Shown: one piece after another, positions 19,100-26,129 of the stretch | Layout: each line of letters starts with the position of its first letter | How positions within the stretch are numbered: the stretch's first letter is position 1 | DNA from: Geobacter sp. | GTDB taxonomy: Bacteria > Desulfobacterota > Desulfuromonadia > Geobacterales > DSM-12255 | DNA length: 43,657 nt | NCBI GenBank assembly: GCA_009886125.1 | Contig: VFJK01000005.1 | Coordinates: forward strand, 1-43,657 | Reading direction: 5' to 3' | The notes under the pieces: model-generated | Told to the model about the DNA's origin: nothing | Seen by the model: only the letters and a program-made list of their open reading frames with translations | Databases searched by the model: none | Made by a program: the position numbers and the translations under genes

Positions 19100-20344
19100 T
19101 CAATGCAGCAGATGCAGAAACAGGCCGGATCTCAGTTTAGGCTCAAACCAGGTTGATTTCGGAGGCATGATCTTGTCTGCATCAGCTAATGACATGAGCT
19201 CCTCAATTGTCGTATGGAAAAGTGAAAAAGCGACTTCAAACTCTTCGCTGTCCACAAGCTTTTCCAACTCTGCAACCCCTCGAATCCCGCCGACAAAATG
19301 AATTCTGTGATCAGTCCTCGGATTACGTATTCCAAGAACCGGGCTCAGCAGATTATTCTGGAGGATAGAGACATCCAGGCGGCTTACAGGATCGTCAACA
19401 TCAAATGAATCCTCTTTTGCTGTGAGCTCATACCATAAGCCTGAGAGATACATGCCGAACGTATGACGTTGGAGGTTTTCCTGACGCTCGGTCAGAGGTG
19501 TAATTTCAAAACTGCGGGCAACCTGAGCCATGAACTCGGCAAGAGTATGACCGTTTAGATCCTTTACAGCACGGTTATACGGCATAATATTAAGTTCGCA
19601 GTCAGGGAATATGACTGTAAGAAACGAATTATACTCTTCCGTCCCGTTATGGGCGCTGTTCGAACTTTTGCGAATATCTCTTACACGGCTTGCAGCAGCG
19701 CTTCTGTGATGCCCGTCAGCCACATACAGGCAAGGGATTGAAGCAAACTGCTCCGTCAGCATTCCAATTACATTTTTGTCAGTTACAACCCATAAGGTAT
19801 GTGAGACGCCATCGTCAGTGGTAAAATTGTACTCTGGAGAAGCTGATGTGATCCCTTTGATGAGATCATCTATCTCTTGATTGTGACGGAACGTATAGAA
19901 TACCGGCTCGTCGTTCGCATCCAGATAGTCGATATGCCTGACCCGGTCCTCTTCCTTGTCCGCTCTGGTCAGTTCATGTTTTTTTATCACTCCGCTCTGA
20001 TAGTCATCCACATCCGAGCAGGCAACGAGTCCTGTCTGGGTGACGCCTCCCATGACCTGCCGGTAGACATAATAACACTCTGCCTGATCCTGAAGCAGCA
20101 CCCCATCAGATATAAAGCCGGCAAGATTTTCACGCCCCTTGAGATAGACAGGCTCAGAGTGAACATCGATCTCATCATCCATATCTATCTCAGGCCTTGA
20201 GATCCGGAGAAAGCTGAAAGGGTTGCCTGAAGCCATTAATCGCGCTTCTTCAGTATTCATTACATCATACGGAAGAGCAGCAACTTTGTCTGCCAGGGTA
20301 ACCGGTGGGCGAAGAGCCCTGAAAGGTTTAATTTTTGCCATCAT
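19100..20344 (-). CDS. DUF1015 family protein
   Basis: This is a 414-residue cytoplasmic protein of the DUF1015 family, recognised from IKPFRALRP at the start, [16 protein letters not shown], and [17 protein letters not shown] in the middle. The DGHHR motif resembles the catalytic DGxHR of the ParB/sulfiredoxin-like fold, so a nucleotide-dependent activity is possible. This is an inference and no reaction is assigned. Two adjacent ATG codons (20344 and 20341) follow GAGGTGAG. It is separated from the upstream SPOR-NlpC gene by 95 nt containing an inverted repeat. Confidence 0.85.
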   Translation of the reverse strand: MMAKIKPFRALRPPVTLADKVAALPYDVMNTEEARLMASGNPFSFLRISRPEIDMDDEIDVHSEPVYLKGRENLAGFISDGVLLQDQAECYYVYRQVMGGVTQTGLVACSDVDDYQSGVIKKHELTRADKEEDRVRHIDYLDANDEPVFYTFRHNQEIDDLIKGITSASPEYNFTTDDGVSHTLWVVTDKNVIGMLTEQFASIPCLYVADGHHRSAAASRVRDIRKSSNSAHNGTEEYNSFLTVIFPDCELNIMPYNRAVKDLNGHTLAEFMAQVARSFEITPLTERQENLQRHTFGMYLSGLWYELTAKEDSFDVDDPVSRLDVSILQNNLLSPVLGIRNPRTDHRIHFVGGIRGVAELEKLVDSEEFEVAFSLFHTTIEELMSLADADKIMPPKSTWFEPKLRSGLFLHLLH

Positions 20345-20358
20345 CTCACCTCAAAAGT

Positions 20359-20433
20359 GTTGAGTAGTTGTGTCGTTACGCGGATCAGTTCCAATCTCGA
20401 CTGCTGGTCGACTCAACCACTCGACTACTCGAC
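20359..20433. repeat. Inverted repeat built from GTCGAGT-like 8-bp units
   Basis: Between the SPOR-NlpC stop and the DUF1015 start, the minus strand reads GTCGAGTAGTCGAGTGG (20433 to 20417), then GTTGAGTC and, further on, GTCGAGAT. These are near-repeats of an 8-bp unit. On the plus strand 20359-20375 reads GTTGAGTAGTTGTGTCG, which matches the minus-strand arm at about 13 of 17 positions. The result is an imperfect inverted repeat with a loop of about 41 nt. It could be a REP-like element or an RNA stem between two genes. Copy number in the genome is not visible here. Confidence 0.55.
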
Positions 20434-20439
20434 AGTTTT

Positions 20440-21243
20440 TCAAAAATATCTCTTTGCCCCGACAAACCTTCCGGAAAAATAGTTGTCTTCAATAGCAGAA
20501 GCCTTAATTTCATCACCACGCCTTGGCGCATGAACAAACCGGCCATTCCCTACGTAGATTCCGACGTGATTGATCTTGTCTGATGAACTGCCGAAAAAGA
20601 CCAGATCCCCGTCCTTCAGATCTTCCCGGGCAACCATTTCTCCTGTCCTGAACTGTTCAGCCGATGTCCTGGGAATGCTGATACCGCAAAGATTGTATAC
20701 TGCTCTCACGAAACCGCTACAGTCCATCCCTTCCACGACATTATCGCCCCCCCAACGGTACGGGATGCCGATGAAACGCTCGGCAGTCCTGGCAGCGACT
20801 CCACCCATATCACTTGAAGAAGTACTCTTTCTCTGGATTGCAGAAGTGGTAGAGACGACAGGCTTTTGCGACAGGTCAATCTTCTGCGGTTTGCTGAAAA
20901 CAGCGTCAGGTGAAGCAATAAAATAGCTTCCGATCATCTTTTCCGCAATCAGTTTCTCAGCACCTTTTTTTGCTGCGTCACGCCCGCGATAATCACCGAA
21001 ACGGACCACATACACACCGTTGTCCTTACGGAAATAAAACGCTTCGATACCTTTTGACTGAAGCTTTGTGGTTAGTCGTTCCGCGTTCTTCACATCAGAG
21101 AAGGCGCCGACCTGGATTGAATAGCCAAGACGGCTGATGCCGCTCTGTTGCTTAAGATTTGCAGCACATCCCAGACTCGATGAAATAATATTCAGAAGCA
21201 GTAATAGAATCAGATATGCCGGCATCCGAAGTTTCTCACTCAT
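20440..21243 (-). CDS. SPOR-domain NlpC/P60 peptidoglycan hydrolase lipoprotein
   Basis: This 267-residue lipoprotein (lipobox SLGC, Cys26) carries a SPOR domain (about residues 40-112, YSIQVGAFSDVKNAERL). SPOR domains bind denuded glycan strands, often at the septum. A C-terminal NlpC/P60 cysteine peptidase domain (about 150-267) has DCSGF (Cys175), NHVGIY (His226) and His238, the usual catalytic set, and YRWGG typical of DL-endopeptidases that cut the stem peptide. Its ATG overlaps the prfB stop by 8 nt, and AGGAGG lies upstream within prfB. Pairing SPOR and NlpC in one lipoprotein suggests a wall-remodelling enzyme held at division sites, which is an inference. Confidence 0.9.
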   Translation of the reverse strand: MSEKLRMPAYLILLLLLNIISSSLGCAANLKQQSGISRLGYSIQVGAFSDVKNAERLTTKLQSKGIEAFYFRKDNGVYVVRFGDYRGRDAAKKGAEKLIAEKMIGSYFIASPDAVFSKPQKIDLSQKPVVSTTSAIQRKSTSSSDMGGVAARTAERFIGIPYRWGGDNVVEGMDCSGFVRAVYNLCGISIPRTSAEQFRTGEMVAREDLKDGDLVFFGSSSDKINHVGIYVGNGRFVHAPRRGDEIKASAIEDNYFSGRFVGAKRYF

Positions 21244-22349
21244 CTGGGTCAGACCTCCTGGTCCCCATCAAAAATGCGACGATAAACTCCTCCAACTCTC
21301 CGTCAAGCACGGCATCAGGGTTACCGGTCTCAACCCCGGTGCGAAGGTCCTTGACCATTTTGTATGGATGAAGGACATAGGAACGGATCTGACTCCCCCA
21401 CCCGATCTCCTTCTTGTCAGCCGAAAGCTCGGCAGCCTTTGCCTCCCGTTCTTTCAGTTCGCGTTCATATAGCTTCGAGCGGAGCACCTTCATCGCAGAA
21501 GCCTTGTTCATATGCTGACTGCGCTCGCTCTGGCAGGCAACAACGATGCCAGTAGGGATATGGGTGATCCTGACGGCAGAATCGGTCGTATTGACATGCT
21601 GCCCACCTGCCCCGCTGGACCTGAAGGTGTCAACACGAAGATCGGATTCAATGATTTTCACATCGATATCATCGGTAATCTCGGGAAAAGCAAATACTGA
21701 AGCGAATGAAGTGTGACGGCGGGCATTACTGTCAAACGGGGATATTCGTACAAGACGATGGATACCTGCCTCAGCCTTCAAGTAACCATAAGCATATTCG
21801 CCTGTTACAGAAAAGGTACAACTCTTCATGCCCGCCTCATCACCAGGCTGGTACTCGGTAATCTCGGTACGCCACCCTTTCCGTTCGCAGTAGCGCAGAT
21901 ACATCCTCAGGAGCATCTCTGCCCAGTCCTGTGACTCGGTTCCACCGGCACCGGAATTTATGGAAAAATAGCATGAGCTACGGTCATGAGGACCTGAAAG
22001 CATCCTCTGGAACTCTGCAGCAACCAGCCCTTTTTCAAGCCTTTCGTTCAGAGCGTGGACTTCCTGAAGCGTAGCATCATCTTCTACTTCGCCACCCAAC
22101 TCTATCAGAACACGGATATCTTCTGTCTGGCGCTCAAAACTGTCCCAACTCTCCAGAATCTTCTCAATGACAGTCCTTTCGCGAAGGATAATCTGCGCGG
22201 ACTCATTGTCATCCCAGAAGCCGGGTGCAGCAATGCGGGACTCAATCTCCTGGATATCCTCCCGCTTGCGATCTATGTCAAAGAGACCCCCGAAGCTTGG
22301 AAATCCGCTCTGAGAGCTCTTCTACTTTTGCTACCTCTTCCCTGAACAT
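21236..22349 (-). CDS. prfB: Peptide chain release factor 2, with programmed +1 frameshift
   Basis: RF2 ends translation at UGA and UAA. Translation starts at the ATG at 22349 (AAAGGA upstream) and reads 23 codons, MFREEVAKVEELSERISKLR then GSL. It then meets an in-frame TGA at 22280-22278. A +1 shift at CTT (22283-22281), skipping base 22280, continues as DIDRKRED to give about 370 residues. The main frame shows the SPF anticodon tripeptide (RISPFDSNARR) and the GGQ catalytic motif (SSGAGGQHVNTTDSAVR). Apparent long starts near 22099 are internal. A promoter-like element lies upstream at 22389-22417. Confidence 0.96.
22277..22292 (-). promoter_or_regulatory. prfB autoregulatory +1 frameshift site
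   Basis: The minus strand reads CGGGGGT, then CT, then CTT TGA C. The G-rich stretch (22292-22286) acts as an internal Shine-Dalgarno-like signal three nucleotides before the slippery CTT (22283-22281). It is followed by the UGA stop at 22280-22278 with a C in the weak-termination context. Low RF2 lets the ribosome slip +1 and finish RF2. This is the classic arrangement known in many bacteria. Confidence 0.95.
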
Positions 22350-22388
22350 GTAATCCTTTCACTCATCTTTGAATAATTGCCGTTAAAA

Positions 22389-22417
22389 TTAATAACACCT
22401 ATCATCCTTTGCGGCAA
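22389..22417 (-). promoter_or_regulatory. Candidate sigma70-like promoter for prfB
   Basis: On the minus strand TTGCCG (22417-22412) and TATTAA (22394-22389) are separated by 17 nt. Each matches four of six consensus bases. It lies about 40 nt before the prfB start in the 165-nt gap after lnt. The remaining gap sequence shows no clear terminator for lnt, so read-through is also possible. Confidence 0.35.
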
Positions 22418-22436
22418 CAGAAAAACAGGTAAATAC

Positions 22437-22514
22437 TTAAGCGCAACTGCCGGGTTGATTTCTTGAAATGAGCTGATCGAGAAGGTCTGCCAGATATTCT
22501 TCAGAGAGTTGCAC
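22437..22514 (-). CDS. Possible 25-codon peptide gene overlapping the lnt stop
   Basis: A GTG begins on the last base of the lnt TAG stop and opens a 25-codon frame reading VQLSEEYLADLLDQLISRNQ then PGSCA, ending in TAA. The predicted peptide is strongly helical and acidic in its first two thirds, and the one-base overlap would allow translational coupling. An AGGAG lies about 18 nt upstream, which is far for a ribosome site. I do not recognise the peptide. It may be chance. Confidence 0.25.
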   Translation of the reverse strand: MQLSEEYLADLLDQLISRNQPGSCA

Positions 22515-24064
22515 TACAGTGATGACTCCCTTCTCCTTTTGAAGAATATGACACAGATGACCGACAGAGAGGCTAGAGTACACCCGAAAGCAAAAATGTC
22601 CCCGAACTTTGTATAAAAGGTCAGTTCAGAACCCATTCGGACCGACCCGGTAAGAAGTGCTTCACGGAAAAGCCGTGTCATCCCGAATATATGCCCCCTG
22701 CTGTCAATAAAGGCTGTAATCCCGGTATTGGCAGACCGTATAAGCGGGACCCTGTTTTCGACTGCTCGAAAAACAGTCATCGAAAGATGCTGATATGGGG
22801 CGGATGAATCCCCGAACCACGCATCATTGGTGATGTTTACCAGCAGTCCTGCGCCATTGCGCACATACTCTCTGGAAATCTCCGGGAAAATCCCTTCAAA
22901 ACAGATCAGTAGTCCGATCTTTCCAAAAGACGCGGTTAGCGGTGCAACACTCTTTCCCGGAGAAAAGTCGCCGATACCCTCCACCATCTTCTTGACAAAA
23001 GGGAGCAGCTTCCCCAAGGGGACATACTCCCCGAACGGGACAAGATGAATCTTGTCTGATCTGCCAACCGTGGTCCCGTCGGAAGAGATCAAAAAGGCGC
23101 TGTTAAGCAGTCTTTCAGTTCCATCTTCGTAGTCAAGAGCCGGACTGCTTACAATAAGATATGAGTTCAGCTCACGTGCCAACAAGCTTACCCTTTTCGA
23201 GTATTCCTTCTCCTTCTGAAAAAAGAACGGCAGTGAACTCTCCGGCCAGACAACAAGATCCGTCCAGGTTCCGGCAGCCTTACGGGAGAGTCTCTCATAA
23301 ATTGCTACGGTCTTTTCCTGAAAGGATGGATCCCATTTTACATCCTGCGGTATGTTTCCCTGAGCAAGTGCCACCTTGATCTCTTTACCTGAATCTGCAC
23401 TGTTCAGCTTGACGAAACCGTAAGCGAGAGAAAGAGTGAGCAGAGAGGCCGCGACTATAGTTGTCTTGAGAGGATAGTACGCTCGCCCTGAGCCGGTAAC
23501 CCAGCGCCACAACTCATACACAAGAACGTTCAGAAACAGGACCAGAAAACTGATACCAAAAACTCCGGTGATATCGGCAAGCTGGATCAAGGAGAGGGTC
23601 CTGTACTGTGTGTAGCCAAGCAATGCCCAGGGGAATCCTGTCATTAGATAGGATCTTAAGTACTCGAAAGCAACCCAGAATACAGGCAACGAGACCGGCA
23701 TGGAAATCCCGGCATTCAGAGCAAGTGAGGAGAGTGAAAAGCTCAGGGCAAGGAAAAGAGCCAGATATGCTGCCATGAGTAGAGACAGGGAGATGCTTAC
23801 AAGAAGAGGGAGTTTCCCGTATGACGTCATAACTATATTCAGCCAGTAGAAAACAGCTGCATAGGCAATAAACCCGGAAATAAATCCGAGCTTGAAGGTC
23901 TCTCGGGGTGTCTTGCCGTACACTGCGATAAGGAGGGGTACAAAAGCAATCCAGGCAAGGATGGAAAAAGCCGGACTCGGATATGAAAGAGCCAGCATGG
24001 CTCCGGAAATAGCAGCAAGGATGGCAGGTCTTATCCGGCTGAGGAATATGAGGCTTAAATGCAT
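22514..24064 (-). CDS. lnt: Apolipoprotein N-acyltransferase
   Basis: Lnt adds the third acyl chain to the N-terminal cysteine of lipoproteins in the inner membrane, which in many Gram-negatives lets LolCDE pick them up. The 516-residue protein has about seven N-terminal transmembrane helices (to residue 220) and a periplasmic nitrilase domain with the triad Glu275 (VVWPESSLPF), Lys338 (GRSDKIHLVPFGEYVP) and Cys388 (LLICFEGIFPE). One further helix lies at the C-terminus. Its start overlaps the corC stop by one base (TAATG), matching the ybeY-ybeX-lnt order of E. coli. Confidence 0.95.
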   Translation of the reverse strand: MHLSLIFLSRIRPAILAAISGAMLALSYPSPAFSILAWIAFVPLLIAVYGKTPRETFKLGFISGFIAYAAVFYWLNIVMTSYGKLPLLVSISLSLLMAAYLALFLALSFSLSSLALNAGISMPVSLPVFWVAFEYLRSYLMTGFPWALLGYTQYRTLSLIQLADITGVFGISFLVLFLNVLVYELWRWVTGSGRAYYPLKTTIVAASLLTLSLAYGFVKLNSADSGKEIKVALAQGNIPQDVKWDPSFQEKTVAIYERLSRKAAGTWTDLVVWPESSLPFFFQKEKEYSKRVSLLARELNSYLIVSSPALDYEDGTERLLNSAFLISSDGTTVGRSDKIHLVPFGEYVPLGKLLPFVKKMVEGIGDFSPGKSVAPLTASFGKIGLLICFEGIFPEISREYVRNGAGLLVNITNDAWFGDSSAPYQHLSMTVFRAVENRVPLIRSANTGITAFIDSRGHIFGMTRLFREALLTGSVRMGSELTFYTKFGDIFAFGCTLASLSVICVIFFKRRRESSL

Positions 24065-24942
24065 TAATCAATCACCGCTTCCGGAAAATCCTCACCTTTG
24101 CGCTCGGCAGATATCTTTCCAATCCGCCTTTCACCGGCAGAGAGCACCGTGAGAAGTATGCCGTTTACCAGGACCGTATCTCCAATCCTTGGGATATGAC
24201 CGAGTAAATAGAATATGAGCCCGCCGACAGTATCGAATTTCTCGCGTTCAACCACGATATTGAAGAACTCTTCAAACTCCTCAATTGGAAGCATTGCATC
24301 AACGAGAGCACTTCCGCCCGGTTCCGGCTGGAGAAGTTCCGCTTCTACATCATACTCATCCTGAATATCACCAACTATCTGCTCCAGAAGATCCTCAATT
24401 GTAATCAGCCCGGAAGTGCCGCCATATTCATCAATCACGATTGCAATATGCACGCGCCTTTTCTTGAACTCCTCAAGCAGCTCTTCCAGATTCTTTGTCT
24501 CAGGAATATAAAACGGCAACCGGGATATTTTTCGAAGATCCAGTTCAGGAGAATCTTCTCCCCAGAACCTGAGCAGGTCTTTTGCATAAAGGAGACCTGT
24601 TATATTATCAACAGTCCCCTCAAATACCGGTATTCTTGAGTGGCCACAGCTGTTTATGGTCGCGAGAAGATCTTCGACTGACGCATCCGCAGAGACACAG
24701 ACCATATCGGTACGGGGCACCATCACCTCTCTTACAACCGTCTCCCCAAGAGTGAAGATCGCTCGGATCATCCCGCTCTCTTCCTCGTTGATCAGACCTT
24801 CTTCTTCACTGGCCTCGACCAACTCATGAAGTTCCTCCTCGGTAACCCGTTTGCGACCGTTGAAAAGCCTGGATATCTTTGAAAGGATCCCAGGCCTTTT
24901 TAATATTGAGTCGTTATCCACGGAAAACTCTCCCTCATGCAA
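24064..24942 (-). CDS. CorC/HlyC-family CBS-domain protein (YbeX-like)
   Basis: This 292-residue soluble protein has an N-terminal acidic helix region ([18 protein letters not shown]), a signature [12 protein letters not shown] and two CBS domains (about residues 75-195). A C-terminal CorC_HlyC domain contains [14 protein letters not shown] and [18 protein letters not shown]. coli YbeX/CorC has been linked to magnesium/cobalt efflux and, more recently, to ribosome homeostasis. It lies between the DgkA-PAP2 gene (4-nt gap) and lnt. There is no membrane domain, so it is the YbeX-like short form rather than the large CorB-type exporter. Confidence 0.92.
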   Translation of the reverse strand: MHEGEFSVDNDSILKRPGILSKISRLFNGRKRVTEEELHELVEASEEEGLINEEESGMIRAIFTLGETVVREVMVPRTDMVCVSADASVEDLLATINSCGHSRIPVFEGTVDNITGLLYAKDLLRFWGEDSPELDLRKISRLPFYIPETKNLEELLEEFKKRRVHIAIVIDEYGGTSGLITIEDLLEQIVGDIQDEYDVEAELLQPEPGGSALVDAMLPIEEFEEFFNIVVEREKFDTVGGLIFYLLGHIPRIGDTVLVNGILLTVLSAGERRIGKISAERKGEDFPEAVID

Positions 24943-24946
24943 AAAA

Positions 24947-25684
24947 TTAATTGAAATATTTTAAGAACTGCGTAACCAGAAGGGTAAGAGATGTACCGGT
25001 TACTGCTCCGAGTACAATCTCACGCTGTGAATGGATCTTCATAAGCAGACGCGAGTGACTGACCATAACAGCTAAACCGATTGTTAATAATGAAGTAAGA
25101 GGGTCCTGCGTGCTCAGTGTGACAAGCGTTGCGATAGAGAATGCCACGGCTGCATGACCACTGATGAAACCACCGTGAAGGTACGATCCCCTTCCTGAGA
25201 GAGCCTTTAATATTACCGCGACAATTATCACCGCAAGCAGAGAGACAAGCGCGGCCATTTCAGTCGGAGAACCGATCATGGCAAGAAACTCCTTATACTT
25301 TGGGAATAAATAGTGGGAGAGAATGAGATATCCGGTTACCAGAGCACCTGCTACTGAAAGAAGTACACTGCCGGCAGCGACATCCTTTGCAATCCTGGCC
25401 ATTGGATGGAAATCTGTTGTAACCATGTCGACAACAACTTCGATTGCGGTGTTCATAAGCTCAGCAAAAAGAACGAATGAAATCGAGATCGCAAGAAGCA
25501 TGAACTCAACAGGGGTAACTTTCAGGAACAGAGACCCGATCAGCACGGCAAGTGCTGTGAGGAAATGGTTCCTCATATGCTTCTGGGTGCCGGTAGCATA
25601 GAGCACTCCATCTATCGCACAATTCAGAGAGTCTATGAAGCGGGACGGTTTCATCGATTCTTCCGGTCCTTCAAGTTTAGACAT
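24947..25684 (-). CDS. Fusion of DgkA-type lipid kinase and PAP2 phosphatase
   Basis: The N-terminal half (about residues 12-125) is a DgkA-type integral membrane kinase. AELMNTAIEVVVDM includes Glu75 and Glu82 of the active site, and AKDVAAGSVLL is present, with three transmembrane helices. The C-terminal half (about 140-245) is a PAP2-like domain with SGH at 175-177 and SRLLMKIH at 211-218, matching the second and third PAP2 motifs. The first motif (KxxxxxxRP) is not clear. One chain could therefore both phosphorylate and dephosphorylate a lipid such as undecaprenol or diacylglycerol. It overlaps ybeY by 8 nt. An internal ATG at 25654 has a better ribosome site (GGAAG) and may be the true start. 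Confidence 0.9.
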   Translation of the reverse strand: MSKLEGPEESMKPSRFIDSLNCAIDGVLYATGTQKHMRNHFLTALAVLIGSLFLKVTPVEFMLLAISISFVLFAELMNTAIEVVVDMVTTDFHPMARIAKDVAAGSVLLSVAGALVTGYLILSHYLFPKYKEFLAMIGSPTEMAALVSLLAVIIVAVILKALSGRGSYLHGGFISGHAAVAFSIATLVTLSTQDPLTSLLTIGLAVMVSHSRLLMKIHSQREIVLGAVTGTSLTLLVTQFLKYFN

Positions 25685-26129
25685 GGTCTTCAGACTTCAG
25701 GAGCTTCATGAGCTCTGTTTCTCTTGCCTCCATCCGTTGTGCCTCTTTTTCCCCGGAGCGCTCATGATCATAACCAGTCAGATGAAGTATGCCATGAAGC
25801 ATTAAAAAGACGACTCTCTCGTAAAAAGTGATCCCGCCCTCTTCCGCCTCACGAGCTGCGGTATCTGCCGATATCACAACATCTCCGAGCATGTAAGGAT
25901 TCAGATGAGAGAACTCCCCCTCCTGCATTGAGAATGAGATGACATTTGTCGGGCGGTCTTTCTGAAGATACTCACGATTCAGTACCCGGATCGACCGGTC
26001 ACCGACAATCGAAATTGAGAGTTCGCTAGAAGTACATCCCAAGGCGCTTAAGATCCTCGTTGCTGCCCGCCTTAGTCTCTTCACCTCTAAGGTCTGCCGT
26101 CTTTGACGGTTCATTATCGCAATGTTCAA
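25677..26129 (-). CDS. ybeY: Endoribonuclease YbeY (rRNA maturation factor)
   Basis: YbeY is a zinc-dependent RNase needed for 16S rRNA 3' end maturation and ribosome quality control. The 150-residue product starts at a TTG at 26129 with GGAGG 7 nt upstream and gives MNIAIMNRQ, which matches the first strand of the family. The zinc site HGILHLTGYDHE (HxxxHxxxxxH) lies near the C-terminus, and RPTNVISFSM is also conserved. The reading frame is open further upstream to 26231, but that extension lacks family features. The start lies inside the 3' end of the 7TM-HD gene (104-nt overlap). Confidence 0.93.
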   Translation of the reverse strand: MNIAIMNRQRRQTLEVKRLRRAATRILSALGCTSSELSISIVGDRSIRVLNREYLQKDRPTNVISFSMQEGEFSHLNPYMLGDVVISADTAAREAEEGGITFYERVVFLMLHGILHLTGYDHERSGEKEAQRMEARETELMKLLKSEDHV

